Origin: Plantago ovata
Taxonomy: Eukaryota; Streptophyta; Magnoliopsida; Lamiales; Plantaginaceae
DNA length: 64,000 nucleotides
Direction of reading: 5' to 3'
Assembly (NCBI GenBank): GCA_028274465.1
Contig: CM051456.1
Location: 124,326,880-124,390,879, forward strand
Numbering within the stretch: position 1 is the first letter of the stretch; the number at the start of each line of letters is the position of its first letter. Below are positions 22,774 through 36,617 of this stretch, in pieces. The notes below the pieces were generated by a model, which saw nothing but the letters and a program-made list of their open reading frames with translations, was not told the DNA's origin and searched no databases. Made by a program: the position numbers and the translations under genes.

Positions 22774-25700
22774 CTAATTATATGCTTCAGCGATGATCAA
22801 CACTATAAGTGAAGTCCACCCGGTAAACAAGCGTGCGCCTTTCCCTTTACCTTTCTTCTGATCATACTGTTCCCACAAGTAGCCAGTCTCATTGTAGTTC
22901 TTGACCACATTTCTGGGATAAGAGATAATGTCGTCATCAATACAAAGTAAATCAGTAAAATGTGCCAGTGCAGTTTTAAAAAGGATTGTCTGGAATCAAA
23001 TTTCAAATACCTGATCAAATTGTTCCTCAAGTCATTGTAGATTGTCTTCGCTTGTTCGCGGTATGGTCCATCAACTAAAATATCAAACAAGTCATGAGAC
23101 ACTGGCGGAAAAGTCAGTTTTAATAAAATTGGAAGGAATCCTTTATCGTGGTGCACTTGTACCTTCAGAATAATAGTGAAGAGCAGAAAGAATTCTATAG
23201 TTCATGTTCATCCAAATTGGCCCTCTCCAATAGGGTGGGTCATGCTCTGTGTTGCGTTTCATGTACATTGAACTGGAATAGATGAAAAATTAATTATGTC
23301 AGAACAGTGGCTTTGCTCGTTACTCATTACTCATTAGTAAATGTAGTGTTACTGAAAAGACACCAAATATTACCAGGAGTTTGCCTTGTTATGACAGACG
23401 GATTCAGGAAAAAGAAAAATAAAAAAATCCCAACACTTCCCCCACAAGGCAGTATTTGAATGTCCAAGAGCCAGGAAGTGCTTGATTTTAAATTTCTTCC
23501 AACTCAAGGAATATGTTGATATTACCAGGGAATGGTTTAGTGAAGTTTACCCTTTATTTTCTATAGTTACCTTGTCTTTGAAAGAGATCTCAGTCCATAG
23601 TTTGTCCAAAGAGTACTACTGTTTGAGATGAGATCAAGCTGTTTCTCTAATATCCAAGATTCCTACACAGAAGTAGGGAGAAGTTAAAAGATGATTACTA
23701 CCTACAAAACAAATAGTATTACATACAGCTCACAGGTTTGATATTAACTCACAGGTGGTATAAGCCTTCCCATAAAGGGAAAAAGGCTGACATAGCCAAT
23801 ATGGGGAACCAGTCTCAGCACAGGTTTCTCCAGAACCTCTCTCACATATTCACGAGTAGGGTAACCACCTGGTGTCTCTACTACTCGCCAATTTAGACGA
23901 ACCTACAAGGAAGGAGAACATTAATTCAGGTATACAACTAAAACAAAAGAAAATTCTCACAAACTAAGACGACTGTTCTTAACATTTCTAGCTTCTGTCC
24001 ACAGTCATATAAATTTGAAGTACCATAAAAAACCTGAGTAATTTACCGAAGAACCAAAAGGTTCTAGCACTGTACCGACGAAATAGATATAAAAAAAAAA
24101 GTGTAACTTAAAGATAACTTAGCAATCACCAAGTGGTCTTTCAATAAATCACATCACCATGAATTGCCATGTTGGTAAACGTGCTTACGGATACTTTTGC
24201 AAGAGCATGAGTGCTTATTTCAAACTCCGGCATACTGATAGATGCATAACCATGAATTGAAAGTTGTACCTTCTCTGTGTGATTTCCATAATCAAAATAA
24301 GCTCCATTAGCAGAGTCTAAATGCATCTGCGCCACCAAAGATTGCAGATTATATCAAGCACATCTATGTAATGTAACAACCCTAAAAGGGAAAGGCCAAA
24401 ATACCTGGTTTAAGAGCTCAAAATCTGAGAGAAGATCAGCTGTCAAGGCATACTCCTGCATAATTTCACATATATAGTTAGGTCCCATACTCAATTTACG
24501 CCAGGTTCAAGTGCTGTTTCCTAAACTTGAAATGATAATTACGTAGAGTTATAAGGACGATAGTTTGCAATACATTATACCCCCTTGATTGCTGTCTTTC
24601 TGTGGAAACTACTGGCAGGCCCATGGGTATCACCCACAATAATTAAATAAAACAATATCTGTTAAGTTCTTGTGATACCTTTCCAGTGTCCTTGTCCTCG
24701 AGAAATTCTGAGATAGAACGCATGCTATCAGCAGCGAGATGCATCCAACATCTAAGATCCAGGTGGCGTTCATCGTCACTGGGGTGTGATGCTCGTGGAT
24801 AATCATCCAATCCAGAAGACAGTGACTGAAGGTACAAGAAGTAAAAATTTTAGATTAGATCCAGGATGATTTGCCACAACTAATCTTTTCTACAATACCT
24901 GCACTTTATACAGGCTGCAGTATACGCATTTGACAAGTTCACCATATCATAACCAAGGTAATTATCCAGGCCAAACATTAATCTCTTTCTAAGAATTGAA
25001 TAATGGTATTTTTCTTGCTATCATCACACATACAGTGTAAAAACTGATTCCCAAATAGTTATATAATCCATGAACTAAAAACACCAATATATTAGAATTG
25101 CAAGAGGTAAATATTGGGCTAAAAAAAAACATGTGTTTCCATAACACTATGGAAAAACCGGTTTGCCAATTTTAATTAAAACTGGTTGTTTTAACATGAG
25201 ATCTTACAAGCACTAGTGCTCATGTTAAACAGTTGATTACATGGAAACAGGCCATTTTAAGCTTAAAAGTTAAAACAGGCACTCACTACAGTTTTTTTTC
25301 AATAGAACTCACTCCAAATATTGCTGAATAAATATAGAATCAACACAGAAAAGTTAAGAAATAAACTGGCATGTAAAGAATTTCAAAAAAAGAAAAATTT
25401 AAAGTGATTCATGAATATAAAAGTCATAAATGAGCACCTTTGGGTTGAGCTCACGTACGGTAGCACCATCTCTTCCATGCCAATAGAAAGTATTAACATC
25501 CTTTCCTGCGAGAAATATGACCATTTATAAACCGTTATAAGTTTCATATCTAGCTGCACTTTTAATTACGCATGTACATGGGGTTCAAAATATGAACATC
25601 AATATATGTGTATGATGCATCTCTGTGACATTGCTATAGCCAAGAAAAATTTCATCAATAAAAGAATGCAGAATATATATATCAACGCTTACCTGACTGG

Positions 25701-28700
25701 GTAGTATTAAACCAGTTAAACCATGCGTCAAGGCGGACGAATGCTTGACGCAAAAAGAGGGAAATGTCATCTCTGTCTGCTGAACCAAACTGGTTTTTCC
25801 TAATGCCATAAATTAAATCTGCAAAAGAACAATTCTCTGTTAATCTTACAAATTTTAATAAGTCGTACCTCTTTATGATGATAAAAGAGGGCATATAAAC
25901 TGAACCAAAAACCAAGGTCACTAATAGAGTTGTTGCATATTCGGGATAGGATGTCAATCTTATGATACAATTTTCTTGTGATACTGATATTTTTGTCACA
26001 TATGCTAGTATGACGAAGAGATGCATAGATCGACGGGACAAGCCCAGGGAATGTGTAATAGTTTAAGCTGTCATTTAACTATTTCTATATCATGAAACAG
26101 GATCTCAGCCTTTTGACACACTTTTGTCCGACTAATAATTTTTTCACATCGTTCCCAATAAGATAAAAGAGCTGCAAAGATACAATGCTATGAGCCTGCA
26201 CCATAGGTGTTATAGTATTAGCTTTCATTCGACCTTATTTTGTTATCAATTTTGTTAAGATGTTTTTGGGAATGGTGAACTGCTACTTCAGTCACATGTA
26301 GGCAAGTAATGGGCTCCATTACCTCCAAGATAATTTTCAAAAACCATATAGTTTCAGTCGTTACAGAAAGTCATTTCAACATGAAACACACACTACAAAT
26401 GGCAATCGAGATGCCAATTACTATTCAAAAGCATACATAAAATTGTCAATGAAAACTCGAGTAGATCATTTCATTGAAACAAACCTCGTATGACAAGAAA
26501 CAGTGTCGGTGGGTTTCCATTAGTCGGATGCTGAAGCACGAACTCTGATGGTACCTTACTACAATGAAAAGCAACGAAATAAAAAGATTATTCGAAAGCT
26601 TTAGTACGTTTGCTGAACAACACATGATGAAGGTACTCATGGTTACCTTAAGGCCTCAGCACCTAAAATTTGCTCACGTGGAATCCACCCATCAGCATTC
26701 ATCAGATCTAACCAGTGCCCAATAATATCCAAAGATATGCGAACATCCCAACGCCTATTTATGTAAAAAGGAAGCAATTTCAGTAGTCATAGAACAAGAC
26801 ATTCCTTCACTAGGAACAAAAGTATTCCAGAAAGAAAGCATGACCATTAGAAAAAGGGAAGAACTTATCTACATTCTGATGTGCTACCCACCAAATCAAT
26901 AGCTGATGAAAGCCCTCATCCCACAGAAATCCCCTTGGAAAGAAGGGTCGACTTGGTACTGCTGAGTATAGTTCAGCTGGCCAATACGAAATATAGTTAT
27001 CACCAGGTTTAAGCTGCAAAGATAAAAGACATGTGTATGAGATAGTTAGCATCTAATGTGAGTGCTTAAATCAAAGCTAAATAATAAATTAGAGCTGGGA
27101 TGACAGCTTGGGTATTGACTTTTGAAGCAGGCATGTATATAATATCGAATTTCAGAGAGCTAGTTCTCAAATATTTCACCCTTGCAGATTGCTACTTGAA
27201 TAGAAAGCTTGCTGAAAGAGGGAACGCCTAAAAGTCTTTCAGAAAAGAAACTGATTTTGCTGGAGTGAATCTAGCTAGGACATTATGTGCAATTGCACAG
27301 TTTGCACTAGGACGGTGACAGAAGAGAACTGATGCATATTATTTTAACATCTTAAAGTCTCTGTTACGTCAAAAAGACAGGTGCCAATTGCCATTTCAGA
27401 TGAAGTTCTAATGGAAATTAAAGAGGGATCTTTTAGTATTAGAATAATATTGGACTAGTTCATTTCACATAGTTTAGCTCGAATTCAAATCCTAGGTAGT
27501 TTTATATTTGATTGGACGTGTAGTGATTGCTTTTAAATTTGGGTTTGATACGCTATCCTATAGATTGAAGGATAAGTATTCAAATTGTTTGTGTTCCTTG
27601 ATTTTGCTACTATCCTGATCCCGTTGTCTATCAACTTCTCAAAGTCATACTACCCTTGCCTACCAATGTTTACTGACAACACTTATCTTACGTAGAATTA
27701 CTGCATCTGGACACATTAACAATCTGAAACAGAGCACTTGCTTTATTACATAATTCAATAGATGGAAATGCATAAGCTCTCAACAAATTGTGCATCTCAT
27801 TACATTAAAATTGTCCTTGCTACTACTTCCGCATTTCAGAGTGTCAATGAGCAACTGACATCAATACTCTTGAATAAACTGGAACAAGAGCACGTAGTAA
27901 AGTGACTTACATCAGAGGATGATGGAAGTGATATTCTTGATTGGCCATAAAAGTAGCCAATACCACCCAACAAATTCGCAAGAGAAGCTTTGCTCACTGT
28001 CAAGGTTTCTGAATCAAGCTAAAAAAAAAAAAACATTGCATTTTGAATCAATAAATCAACACAAATTATAAATTTGGAGTTCAAATATGATGAATAGCAT
28101 AAAGATATTATAATTTAGGCACAGAAGCATCTCATGCATGGCAGTGTTCTACCTTATGACTCCCAAATAAATGGTATAAATTGTAACACTACAGTTGAGA
28201 ACAAATATTTGAGCCATATAGAAACACACTATTTCAGTACATGCAACATTTGACTCAATAAGAATACATAACAGCTGACGGTGCAGAAGAAAATGAAGAA
28301 TCCACAAATGGATACCTCATCAGACATGTTAAAGCAACTTTGGAACTTATTGTCGAACATTTCGAACTTCTGCTTTAGGCGATCACTCAAAGACTCACCT
28401 ACAAATGAGAAACATTCCAAGATGTAATATGAGGGAAGAATGTTCGTTGGAATAGAAAATTAACGTCCTAGAAATAATGAGACGAAACAGAGAGTTACTT
28501 GATATATACCTAAGAGGCTTCTGGTACGGTCTACAGTTCTTGAACTAGAAACACTAGATCCTGATACAAACGCGATATCTGCTTTGAAAGGAATCATTGC
28601 AGAGATCTAAAAATAAGACGAAAAATAATATAGTCAAATATTAGTCTGCTGAAAATAATGATGCAATACAACAAGATGATCTATTTATGGAGAAACCTGA

Positions 28701-31700
28701 AAAACTAGAATGTTGGGAGCATCATCCGATGTGTCTGAAAGCTGTAACCGACCAAGTTTCCTAGCCTTGACAAAAAGTAAGGAAGTTGGATCAGAGGTGA
28801 TGTGGTACAACTTGATAGTGAGATCATGAATACCATCACTTATCAGCGAATGAATATTTGACCCTGCATACCTCTGTTGCAAGATTAATCTGGACAGCAT
28901 CAGATAAATTGTGAATGTGATGCGTCCTAAAACCAGCATAGTGGAATTCAAAGTCATCCTGCAATAGTCGACTGATAATTAGTACTTGTGTACTTGACAC
29001 AAAAGAAGCAACAAGTATGCTCAACAAACATGGTATCAAATTAAACAGAGATGGAACTGGTCTGTACAATTTTGATATCTTGAAATAAGGAGAGCTATGG
29101 TTTTAAAGGAATATTTGGTGGTATTTATCTCATGCTATCAGAAAACACATACTGTACAAAAAAGGTTGTATGCATAAACATGTAGAAGGAAAGGGAGAAA
29201 CTCATACAAAATATAACCAGCAAAATATAGAGTTCATAAATCAAGGACAAAGGAGCTTAAGAACCAAGGACAGACAAGAACAAAAGAGTCCACTGATCAA
29301 GCACAGCAGCTTTTTAATACCTTAATGACTTCTTTCAATTTTTTATCGCATAAGAAAAATTGCCTTAATACACAACAGACTTTTAATTCCACGGGGTAGA
29401 GCAGAGTACTGTGAAGACTTTATACTAGTATCATATATGATTTCAAATCGTGGATATCTCTGTCAGGTGTTATCAACTAAATTAAATATTCACATAAATG
29501 TACTATCCTTGGTTATGTCTTGCTCCACAGAATCATTTGCTCCTTTGCATCATTTGACAACCACGGAGTTGCGGAGTCCTTATGTATTTATTCTTGTTTC
29601 ACATAGATATTCATTATCCTAAAAACATCTTAGGGGTGTTTTTATCTCTTTGTTCCATAATTCAGTGGAATCTGATATCACAATCTCTTAAATCTGGAAC
29701 GACCGAACAAGTAAAGTTGAAAATCATTTATAGAGAATGTTATGGCAACAAGATCAAACTTTTTTTCTGAAAGCAATATCCTTGCATATTAATACACCAT
29801 CAGTTTTCAATACTCACATTAGACAAGTTTATAACACTACACGGCACCAAGGGAGAGTGTTCAAACAAATAGCACAGGTTTATGTCTTAAGAAAAGATAC
29901 CTGAGATTCTAATTGCAGCTGCCAATTTCCAATATCATCACGTGAGCCAAAGCCAAAACATGGTCAGGAGTGTTCGTGGTGCCCCTGCCCAAATTGAGAG
30001 CACTCCCATCTTCATCGGCCACATAAAAAAACATGTGGACAATATTCTCTGTATCTTCACTGGACCTAAGAAATTAAGACATCATATGAGTTACATCATG
30101 CTAGTTGACAAAAACCAGCAACAAATGAGAACTGTATCCAGGACAAGTGGAATATAGAATCATAAGAGACTTAATACAGAAGAGCAACTTGAAACTTATC
30201 CTAATGGCAGAGTAAAAGTAAAGACATTGCTCTTTTCAAATTAAATGGTAGGATACTTCAATTGGAGCACTTTGCTGCATGGGCTTCAGATGAGAAAGTT
30301 AAAGTATTTCTTTAGTGTGTTTTTTTATTCATGTATGAGCTAAAATAAGTAAGCCCTCATTAATCATTCTCTTGATAATTAGTATCACAGACTTTTTAAA
30401 ACCATACAAGTGCTTCATTTCTATCATTAAATAGGCCTCTATTTTCGATGACTCCAGTTCCACAACATCCTTGAAGGAAAATTACAATGAAGTGATTCTA
30501 CTTCCATATAGTTTTACTCTTCTGCAAGTAAAAGCCACATAGAACCTTGTATAGATGAATAGATCAGTTTGGCAATTATAAGGCACACACAGTGAACAAA
30601 GCTACAGCTGAATCAAATGATATCACGGGAAACAAGCATGATAAAAGATTTGGATGTTTACATTTTGCTTTGTGCTTCAATCCTGACAGCCCAGTCTCCT
30701 CCATAACCACTCTCCACCTCCTTGGATTTCAGAAAACTTGTGGTTAGTGTCAATTCATGGTCCACCAATATTTGGCGTCCATAATCCCGTCCATTATGAT
30801 GTGTCCACCCATATGTCTTAAGCTCATCTGAATCTTGGCATACATGTCGCATATGATATCTTCCATCCTTAACGCCTAGCCACATCAAACCAGCAAGCAG
30901 AGACTGCGGAGTCCTGGCAATTACAAGTACTACCTATTAATGCATGTCAACAAATGGTACCCCACAATCACATAAACAACAACTATAGACAATAAAAGAT
31001 AACCTACATGTGTAGCCTGGTAGAATATGCTTGTTCAATTTCAGCTGCAAAGAAATTTAGACTCTCCAATTATTTCTACTTTATATCTATCCATAACTCA
31101 GGCCATTGACATTATCATATGACTGACCATCACTAGGCACTAGAGCTTTGAAACAGGCTCTTAATGATCGCATTCAATATTCTTTTCAAACTTATGTACA
31201 TAAGCACTTCCAAAATACATAAATTCTGATACTAACAAGAGATTACAAAAACTGCAGCTAATTCCTTAAACTAACAGCACACTTCTCTATCTACAATACA
31301 AACGACGAACAATAGCGGAAATGCAGCAACATAACATCAAAAACAGAGAACGTATACCGTGCACGAATTCCAAAATAAACATGAGGCCTATAAGTTCCCC
31401 AGTACAAACTCTCTTTGTGCTCCCCTTGAAACTGCACAACAAATTTCCACACGTGATTACAAAACTAATCACACAAATCGGTAGCTAAATCCTAAAATGA
31501 AAAAACAAACAAACAAACAGCAAAACGTTTCGATTACCATGAGAAGATCCGTGAGCTTTGGGGCAGGAAACGGAGTTACAACTCTAGGTTTCACATTCTC
31601 CTTTACAGAGTTCATAAATAATTCCTTCCTAAACAGAAATCCAACAATGAAGACTACGCTTGTAGGAACAAATACGAAATTGATGATCCGATTGAGACCA

Positions 31701-31819
31701 GAGTATCTGGCTGAGGCATTTCGCGATTTTCGAATCCGATTTTCGTCGCCCGGCGATGAAGCGGCATCGGAAGAGGATTTGGTTTTGCCTTTTGTGCTTC
31801 TTCGTGATACTTGTGTCAT
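22774..31819 (-). CDS. GCS1: Mannosyl-oligosaccharide glucosidase (glucosidase I, GH63), with apparent 1-bp frameshift
   Basis: Removes the outermost glucose from Glc3Man9GlcNAc2 N-glycans in the ER. Exons (minus): 31819-31538, 31431-31358, 30913-30662, 30065-29901, 28958-28872, 28765-28697, 28606-28510, 28398-28316, 28018-27911, 27013-26892, 26754-26647, 26558-26485, 25818-25693, 25505-25438, 24825-24679, 24455-24405, 24326-24270, 23902-23753, 23662-23571, 23272-23163, 23074-23011 and 22912-22774. The type II anchor is about residues 45-65. Landmarks: [82 protein letters not shown] and the C-terminal [17 protein letters not shown]. Exon 4 is 165 bp where neighbouring phases need 166: FFYVADEDG and [10 protein letters not shown] lie in different frames. 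Uncorrected, translation stops at 29909-29911. With one base restored the length is about 841 residues, near the family norm. The start is MTQVSRRS; an in-frame ATG at 31831 is also possible. Confidence 0.9.
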
Positions 31820-31831
31820 ATTGAAGGGCAA

Positions 31832-32380
31832 TTGTTCAGTGATGAACTGAAGAGAATTGAGCTATACCATCTGTCTGTTGACTGATGGAGAAATGGCGAG
31901 AGTGAGAACTGAGAGTGGATGGAGCCACTTGGAGGGAGGGAATGAATGAACGATCAATGTTCTGCGTTTTGTTCTACTAGCAACTTACTAAACACGGATT
32001 GATTGATAGTCCTTAGTTCGTTACTGTTATGAGATTATTAAGTCGACTTCCAATTCACTTGTTAACACTTAAAACGCGAGCTCAACTTGAATGTATAACC
32101 TTAAGAGCTCGTTAATTTAATGAACTGAATATAACTTGATTTGATAAAACCTATTTAAGGTTATCTTTGTAATTATATTTTAGTTTTTATTTTATATATA
32201 TATATAAAATTCGAGTTTAAGTTGGAGCTCCATATCAATTTTTAAGCTCATTTCTTTAAAATTCTGTAAAAAGTTAAAAGTTAAAACTCATATTGAAATC
32301 GAATTCAATCAAGTTATGAACTACTCGGCTCGACTTCTGTTTAACAATACTGATATCAATGCAAGCATAATTTATATCAA
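31832..32380. other. GCS1 upstream region
   Basis: The GCS1 leader and promoter lie here. From about 32040 it becomes AT-rich with scattered GAGCTC/AGCTCG-type words typical of degraded plant repeats. No gene seen. Confidence 0.5.
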
Positions 32381-32389
32381 TGCATGCAT

Positions 32390-33057
32390 AATTTATGGAG
32401 AATTCATCAACGGGGAATTTTATGACCAAGATGAGAAGGTGTAGATCACTGCATTGCCAATTTGACAGAATGTTGCATAGCCTAATTTCTGAATAGATGC
32501 TGATTGTAAGTATTCTGGTAAGCTGGTTGTGAACCAGACTGTCTAGCAAGCATAGACGTCTGATCCATGGGGTGAGAAGTAGAATCAGCCTGAGTCAGAG
32601 CTCTCTGTGACTCTTATTGCAACATGATAGAATAGACCTTTGACAATGAAGGACTAGGGTGACCGAGTAACAACCGACTTCTCAAGCATGACTCTCATCT
32701 AGTCCCATCAAAGACTGGATAACAACATCATTTTCTTGTGTTTGTTGCATGAGTGCCAACAAATTGCACTTGCAACCATCCATGACTCCGCAATCGCATC
32801 GAAGAATTGGTTAGCAGCTATTATACTCATCCCGTATACTTTTAAACTGATTGTAGTAAAGAGTGATGGATTTGTGGACTTAAGAAATTGAGTTTAAAGA
32901 ATTTGCCAAATGAAAAACGCGAGGACCAATTAGACTGGGCGTATCTAGTTTTAAGCTCAAGCCACAACTCTCTTGCAGATGATAAAGCACATGACTTTGC
33001 GAATTTGATAGTAGTAACCTCGATCAATTGATCAGAGAGTAACCGTCTCAGAGGCAA
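32390..33057 (-). pseudogene. Decayed Ty1/copia-type gag fragment
   Basis: Read on the minus strand, broken frames give SARELWLELKTRYAQSN, then in another frame DGCKCNLLALMQQTQENDVV and IQSLMGLDESH. Further on are QADSTSHP and LARQSGSQPAY. The order matches the gag region of plant copia elements (xWxxLKxRYxQSN, then C-x-C and FLMGLN-like blocks). Several stops and frame changes interrupt it. No LTRs, protease or reverse transcriptase accompany it. A 23-bp tandem duplication is visible near 32350-32395. Confidence 0.6.
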
Positions 33058-33525
33058 AAAAAATCAAACAGCTGCAGTGCAGCACAACAAACTCAAGCTG
33101 AGTGCTTTAGAGAACGAAGAACTGATCAAAGAAATAATGAAGAACAAACAGGACTCGATGATTACCATGTTAACAAATATGAATACTGTAAAAGGAACAA
33201 GAAAGCTTCTGTAGAGCTACAAGTAAAAGTAACCGAGAATGAACAAGTACATTCCATTGTTACACTAACATAAATTCAGAAAGTAACAGCCAACGGCAAA
33301 ATTCTCTTCTACTAGTACAAAATGCAATACAAAAGAATGACAAACATAAATTACAAATCTTATGATCTACACTTTTAACCCCAATTGAACTACAATGGAA
33401 ATGAATCATTAAAATAGCATCTCTTGTAAGAGTACTTCGGAGTCTCAAAGAATTCCTCCATCAGCTTAGTGAGACCATGAGTTTTACCAAACCAGAAGTG
33501 TTGTCTTCCTCAAAACTCGTACAAA
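33058..33525. other. Spacer and probable 3' UTR of the LRR kinase gene
   Basis: The LRR kinase stop is at 33526, so roughly 33250-33525 is likely its 3' UTR. No coding sequence is supported on either strand. Confidence 0.5.
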
Positions 33526-36500
33526 TCAGGTTCCGACCTTATCAAGATTATCCGACACTGTTTTCATTTTCAGTCGAACTTCGGGGTCTGATTCTGTACA
33601 CGCTAGGGCAGTGTGAAAGACAGCCAGTACTTCTTTTTTGGCATGGACTTCTTGAAGCAGCACAGGGTCAACCATATCAGACAAAGGACTCTCCTGTTCA
33701 AATCCCTTCCTCACCCACCGTACTAAGTCTGGAATCTCCATAGAAGTCGAGCTAGTTGGAGGAGAATACTCTGGAGACTTCCCTGTTAACAACTCAAGTA
33801 ACATGACTCCAAACGAGTAGACATCCCATTTTTGGGTTGGTTTGCTGTTAGGAATACGAGCCTCAGGTGCTCGATAGTTATTTGTTTTCTCGGGTTGAGC
33901 TTGTTTTATGTACGGGAAGGCTCCGCCTAGGAAGCCTCCAGAAGACGAAGGGTCGTTTTCGGTTATGGTGATGAGGCGGCTGATTCCAAAATCGGATATA
34001 TATGGTTGATATTCATTGTCGAGGAGGATGTTTGACGGTTTTATGTCTCCATGGACAAATTTTCTCGGGCTGCATTCATGTAGGTAGGCCAAGCCGCGTG
34101 CAGTCCCCTTAGCGATTTTCAGTCGGATAGACCATGACAAACTGGATGATGGTTGCCCTGTCTTCCCTGTACACATAGAAGAGGGATAATAAGCATAAGA
34201 ACCATATTTGTTACTCCATGAAATAAGCACCAAGACATGCAATTTTAGAATCGGAATTTATGATAGGTCCAAAGTCAGTTACATTCACTGGAAGAAACCT
34301 TCAGTTTAATGAGCTAGCTTAAATTTGTACAAGTACAGTTTGTTGCAAGTCCATATCTACATGATGATCAGTTATTGATATTTAGCCAATCAAAGGCAAA
34401 CCACCAACCCATTTTCACATCAAGAAGTCAGTGTCTACACAATCATTTCCATCTAATTGTGAACAATCTCTCACATTATGCATTGAAAAAAAAGTACAGG
34501 CTTCAGCTTCATGATAAAGTTATCAAGGGAGAGATGTTGAAAAGCACCAAAAGAGGTCCCCCCTTTACACTCCACCTACCCACCAAGACATCTTCCTCAA
34601 TCATACTGCCATTTAAGCTAGAAGAAGCAGAAGTTTGCTTGATGTTTCAAACTGATATGAAACACCGACATTATTGTCTGCAGGAAAACATCATGGTAGG
34701 AAGTGTTTTGTTCATGTTAGCTTTTTAATCTGAGAGGGTCTGGACTCTAGAGTCTCTGGATGCCACACAAACATTCACTTCTACTTTTCGGTTACACATT
34801 CGTGAACTTAAATATCACATCTAAACAACATTGTCCAAACTTATGATTTCATCTATAAACATTTACTAATATGTTCTCGTTAGCTATTAGGTCGAGATCT
34901 GCACATTCTTCAATTGCCAAATCCTAATAAATATTCTCGTTAGCTATTAGGTCGAGATCTGCACATTCTTCAATTGCCAAATCCTAATAAATATACGCAC
35001 TATTACTCCATAAATGCATAAACACCTAATCACTGTCTAAAGAACAATATTGCAAGATGTATAATCACAGGAAACATGAACGACAATTACCACGAACTTA
35101 CCCCGAAGAGCAGAAGCCAAGTTGCCATTAGAAATGAAATCACTTATAAGCAGCTTCTCATCCGGCGCCCAATAATACGCCCTCAGCTTCACAACATTCG
35201 GATGCTTTACCCTCCCAATAGCCTGAACTTCCGAGACAAACTCTTTATACCTTTGCTCTCCCCCTTCTCCCAACCGCCTCACAGCCACAGGAATGCCATT
35301 ACCAAGCACAACCTTATACACTATCCCCAAACCACTCTTCCCCAACACATAAGCCGAAGCTCTCAACAACTCATCCAATTCAAAGCTAAACCCCTTATCA
35401 ATCGCCACAAGATCCCCCTCGCTGCTACTCATCCCACCGCTAACTCTACCACCAATGCCCTTTTCCGACTCAACCTCCGAATCATTACCCGAAAAACCAT
35501 TAAAACACGGAAAAACACAAACGCTCGTTCTCTCATGCCCCCCAAGTTTCCCTTTCCCAGTACAACTACACCCACCAGAATCCTTCCTCTTCCAATAAAC
35601 ATAAACTATAGCCAACCCTATAAACGCAACCACAACAGCATTCACCACCGCAATCAACACAATCAACCCCGGTCTCAGCCCTTTCGCCTCACCAACAATA
35701 CCCTCTCCACCCTGCACACCGGTCTGAACACTACCCGCATTGCCCCCCGAATCGTTCTTACAGGACCTCTGTATCGGAAAACCACACAGCATTGGGTTAT
35801 TCAAGAACGCAGTAGGCCCTTGATTTGCAAACGTGCCAGCTTGCGGAATCTCGCCACTCAAATCATTGTTCTTGAGATCAAAACTAACAGTGAGCGCCAA
35901 ATCGCCTAGACTCTTCGGTATCTCCCCACTAAAATGATTAGAAGACAAATTCAATGTCCCTGACAAAGACTTCAACTCTCCTATATCCTCAGGAATCGAC
36001 CCGTTAAATTCATTACTACTCAGATCAAGCTGCTCCAAGTTCGAAAGCGCGGGAAAAATCCCCAAGGGAATTTCGCCCGAAAACCTATTCCTCCCCAAAA
36101 TCAGCCTCTGCAATGGCCTACAATTTTTGAAAAACTTGGGGAATTCTCCAGAGAGCGAATTAGACGAGAGATCTAGGTTTTGCAACCGAGGCAAGTCGCA
36201 CATGGAGGAAGGCAGAGAGCCGGAGAGATTATTACCGTAGAGAAAGACGCTGTGGAGAGAAGAGGCATTGAATAGGTCGCTGGGAATTGGGCCGTGGAAA
36301 TTGTTGCCGTGCAAATTGAGCCGACGGAGGTAAATTATGTTACCGATTTCCGACGGAATGTAGCCGCGGAGATTGTGACCGGCGACTGATAAACCGACTA
36401 CTCGGAGGTCTTGTGAGCCGGAGATGTTCATGCAGGAGACTCCGGTCCAGTGGCATGGAGTGGCGTCGTTCTCGTTCCAGTCGGAGAATGCGGCGGCGGA

Positions 36501-36617
36501 GGAGGTATCGACGGCGGATTTTAGGGAGAGGAGGGAGAGTCCGTCTGGGGTTAAGGAGAGTGTAAGGGTGAAGTGGAGGAGGAAAGTGAGAGTGAAGAGG
36601 AGTTCATGGAATTGCAT
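33526..36617 (-). CDS. LRR receptor-like kinase, subfamily III (At1g67510-like)
   Basis: Predicted plasma-membrane receptor-like kinase. Two exons, 36617-35102 and 34166-33526, join in phase (SALRG|KTGQPSSS) to give 718 residues, close to the length I recall for At1g67510. Order: signal peptide (about 1-22), LRR N-terminal cap ending CHWTGVSC, six or so LRRs (about 70-260), CGFPIQRSC cap, transmembrane helix at about 317-342 followed by KRK, a Gly/Ser-rich juxtamembrane segment, and a kinase domain from about 424. The glycine loop is GKSGLGIVYK. The VAIK lysine position reads VAVRR (Arg447), and the catalytic loop is HGDIKPSN (544-) rather than HRD, while DFG is kept (564-566). These substitutions suggest weak or no phosphotransfer; members of this subfamily share them. 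Ligand unknown. Confidence 0.9.
34875..34994. repeat. Perfect 60-bp tandem duplication in the LRR kinase intron
   Basis: The 60-bp unit beginning TCTCGTTAGCTATTAGGTCG occurs twice head to tail (34875-34934 and 34935-34994) with no difference visible. Identity implies a recent event. It lies within the single intron of the kinase gene. Confidence 0.92.

Noticed and set aside
25120..25260. Short inverted words (TTAACATGAG/CTCATGTTAA) in a GCS1 intron
   Set aside because: 10-bp arms without target duplication; could be chance.
35076..35909. 277-codon plus-strand frame
   Set aside because: Antisense shadow of the LRR kinase exon 1, whose minus-strand frame has clear domains.
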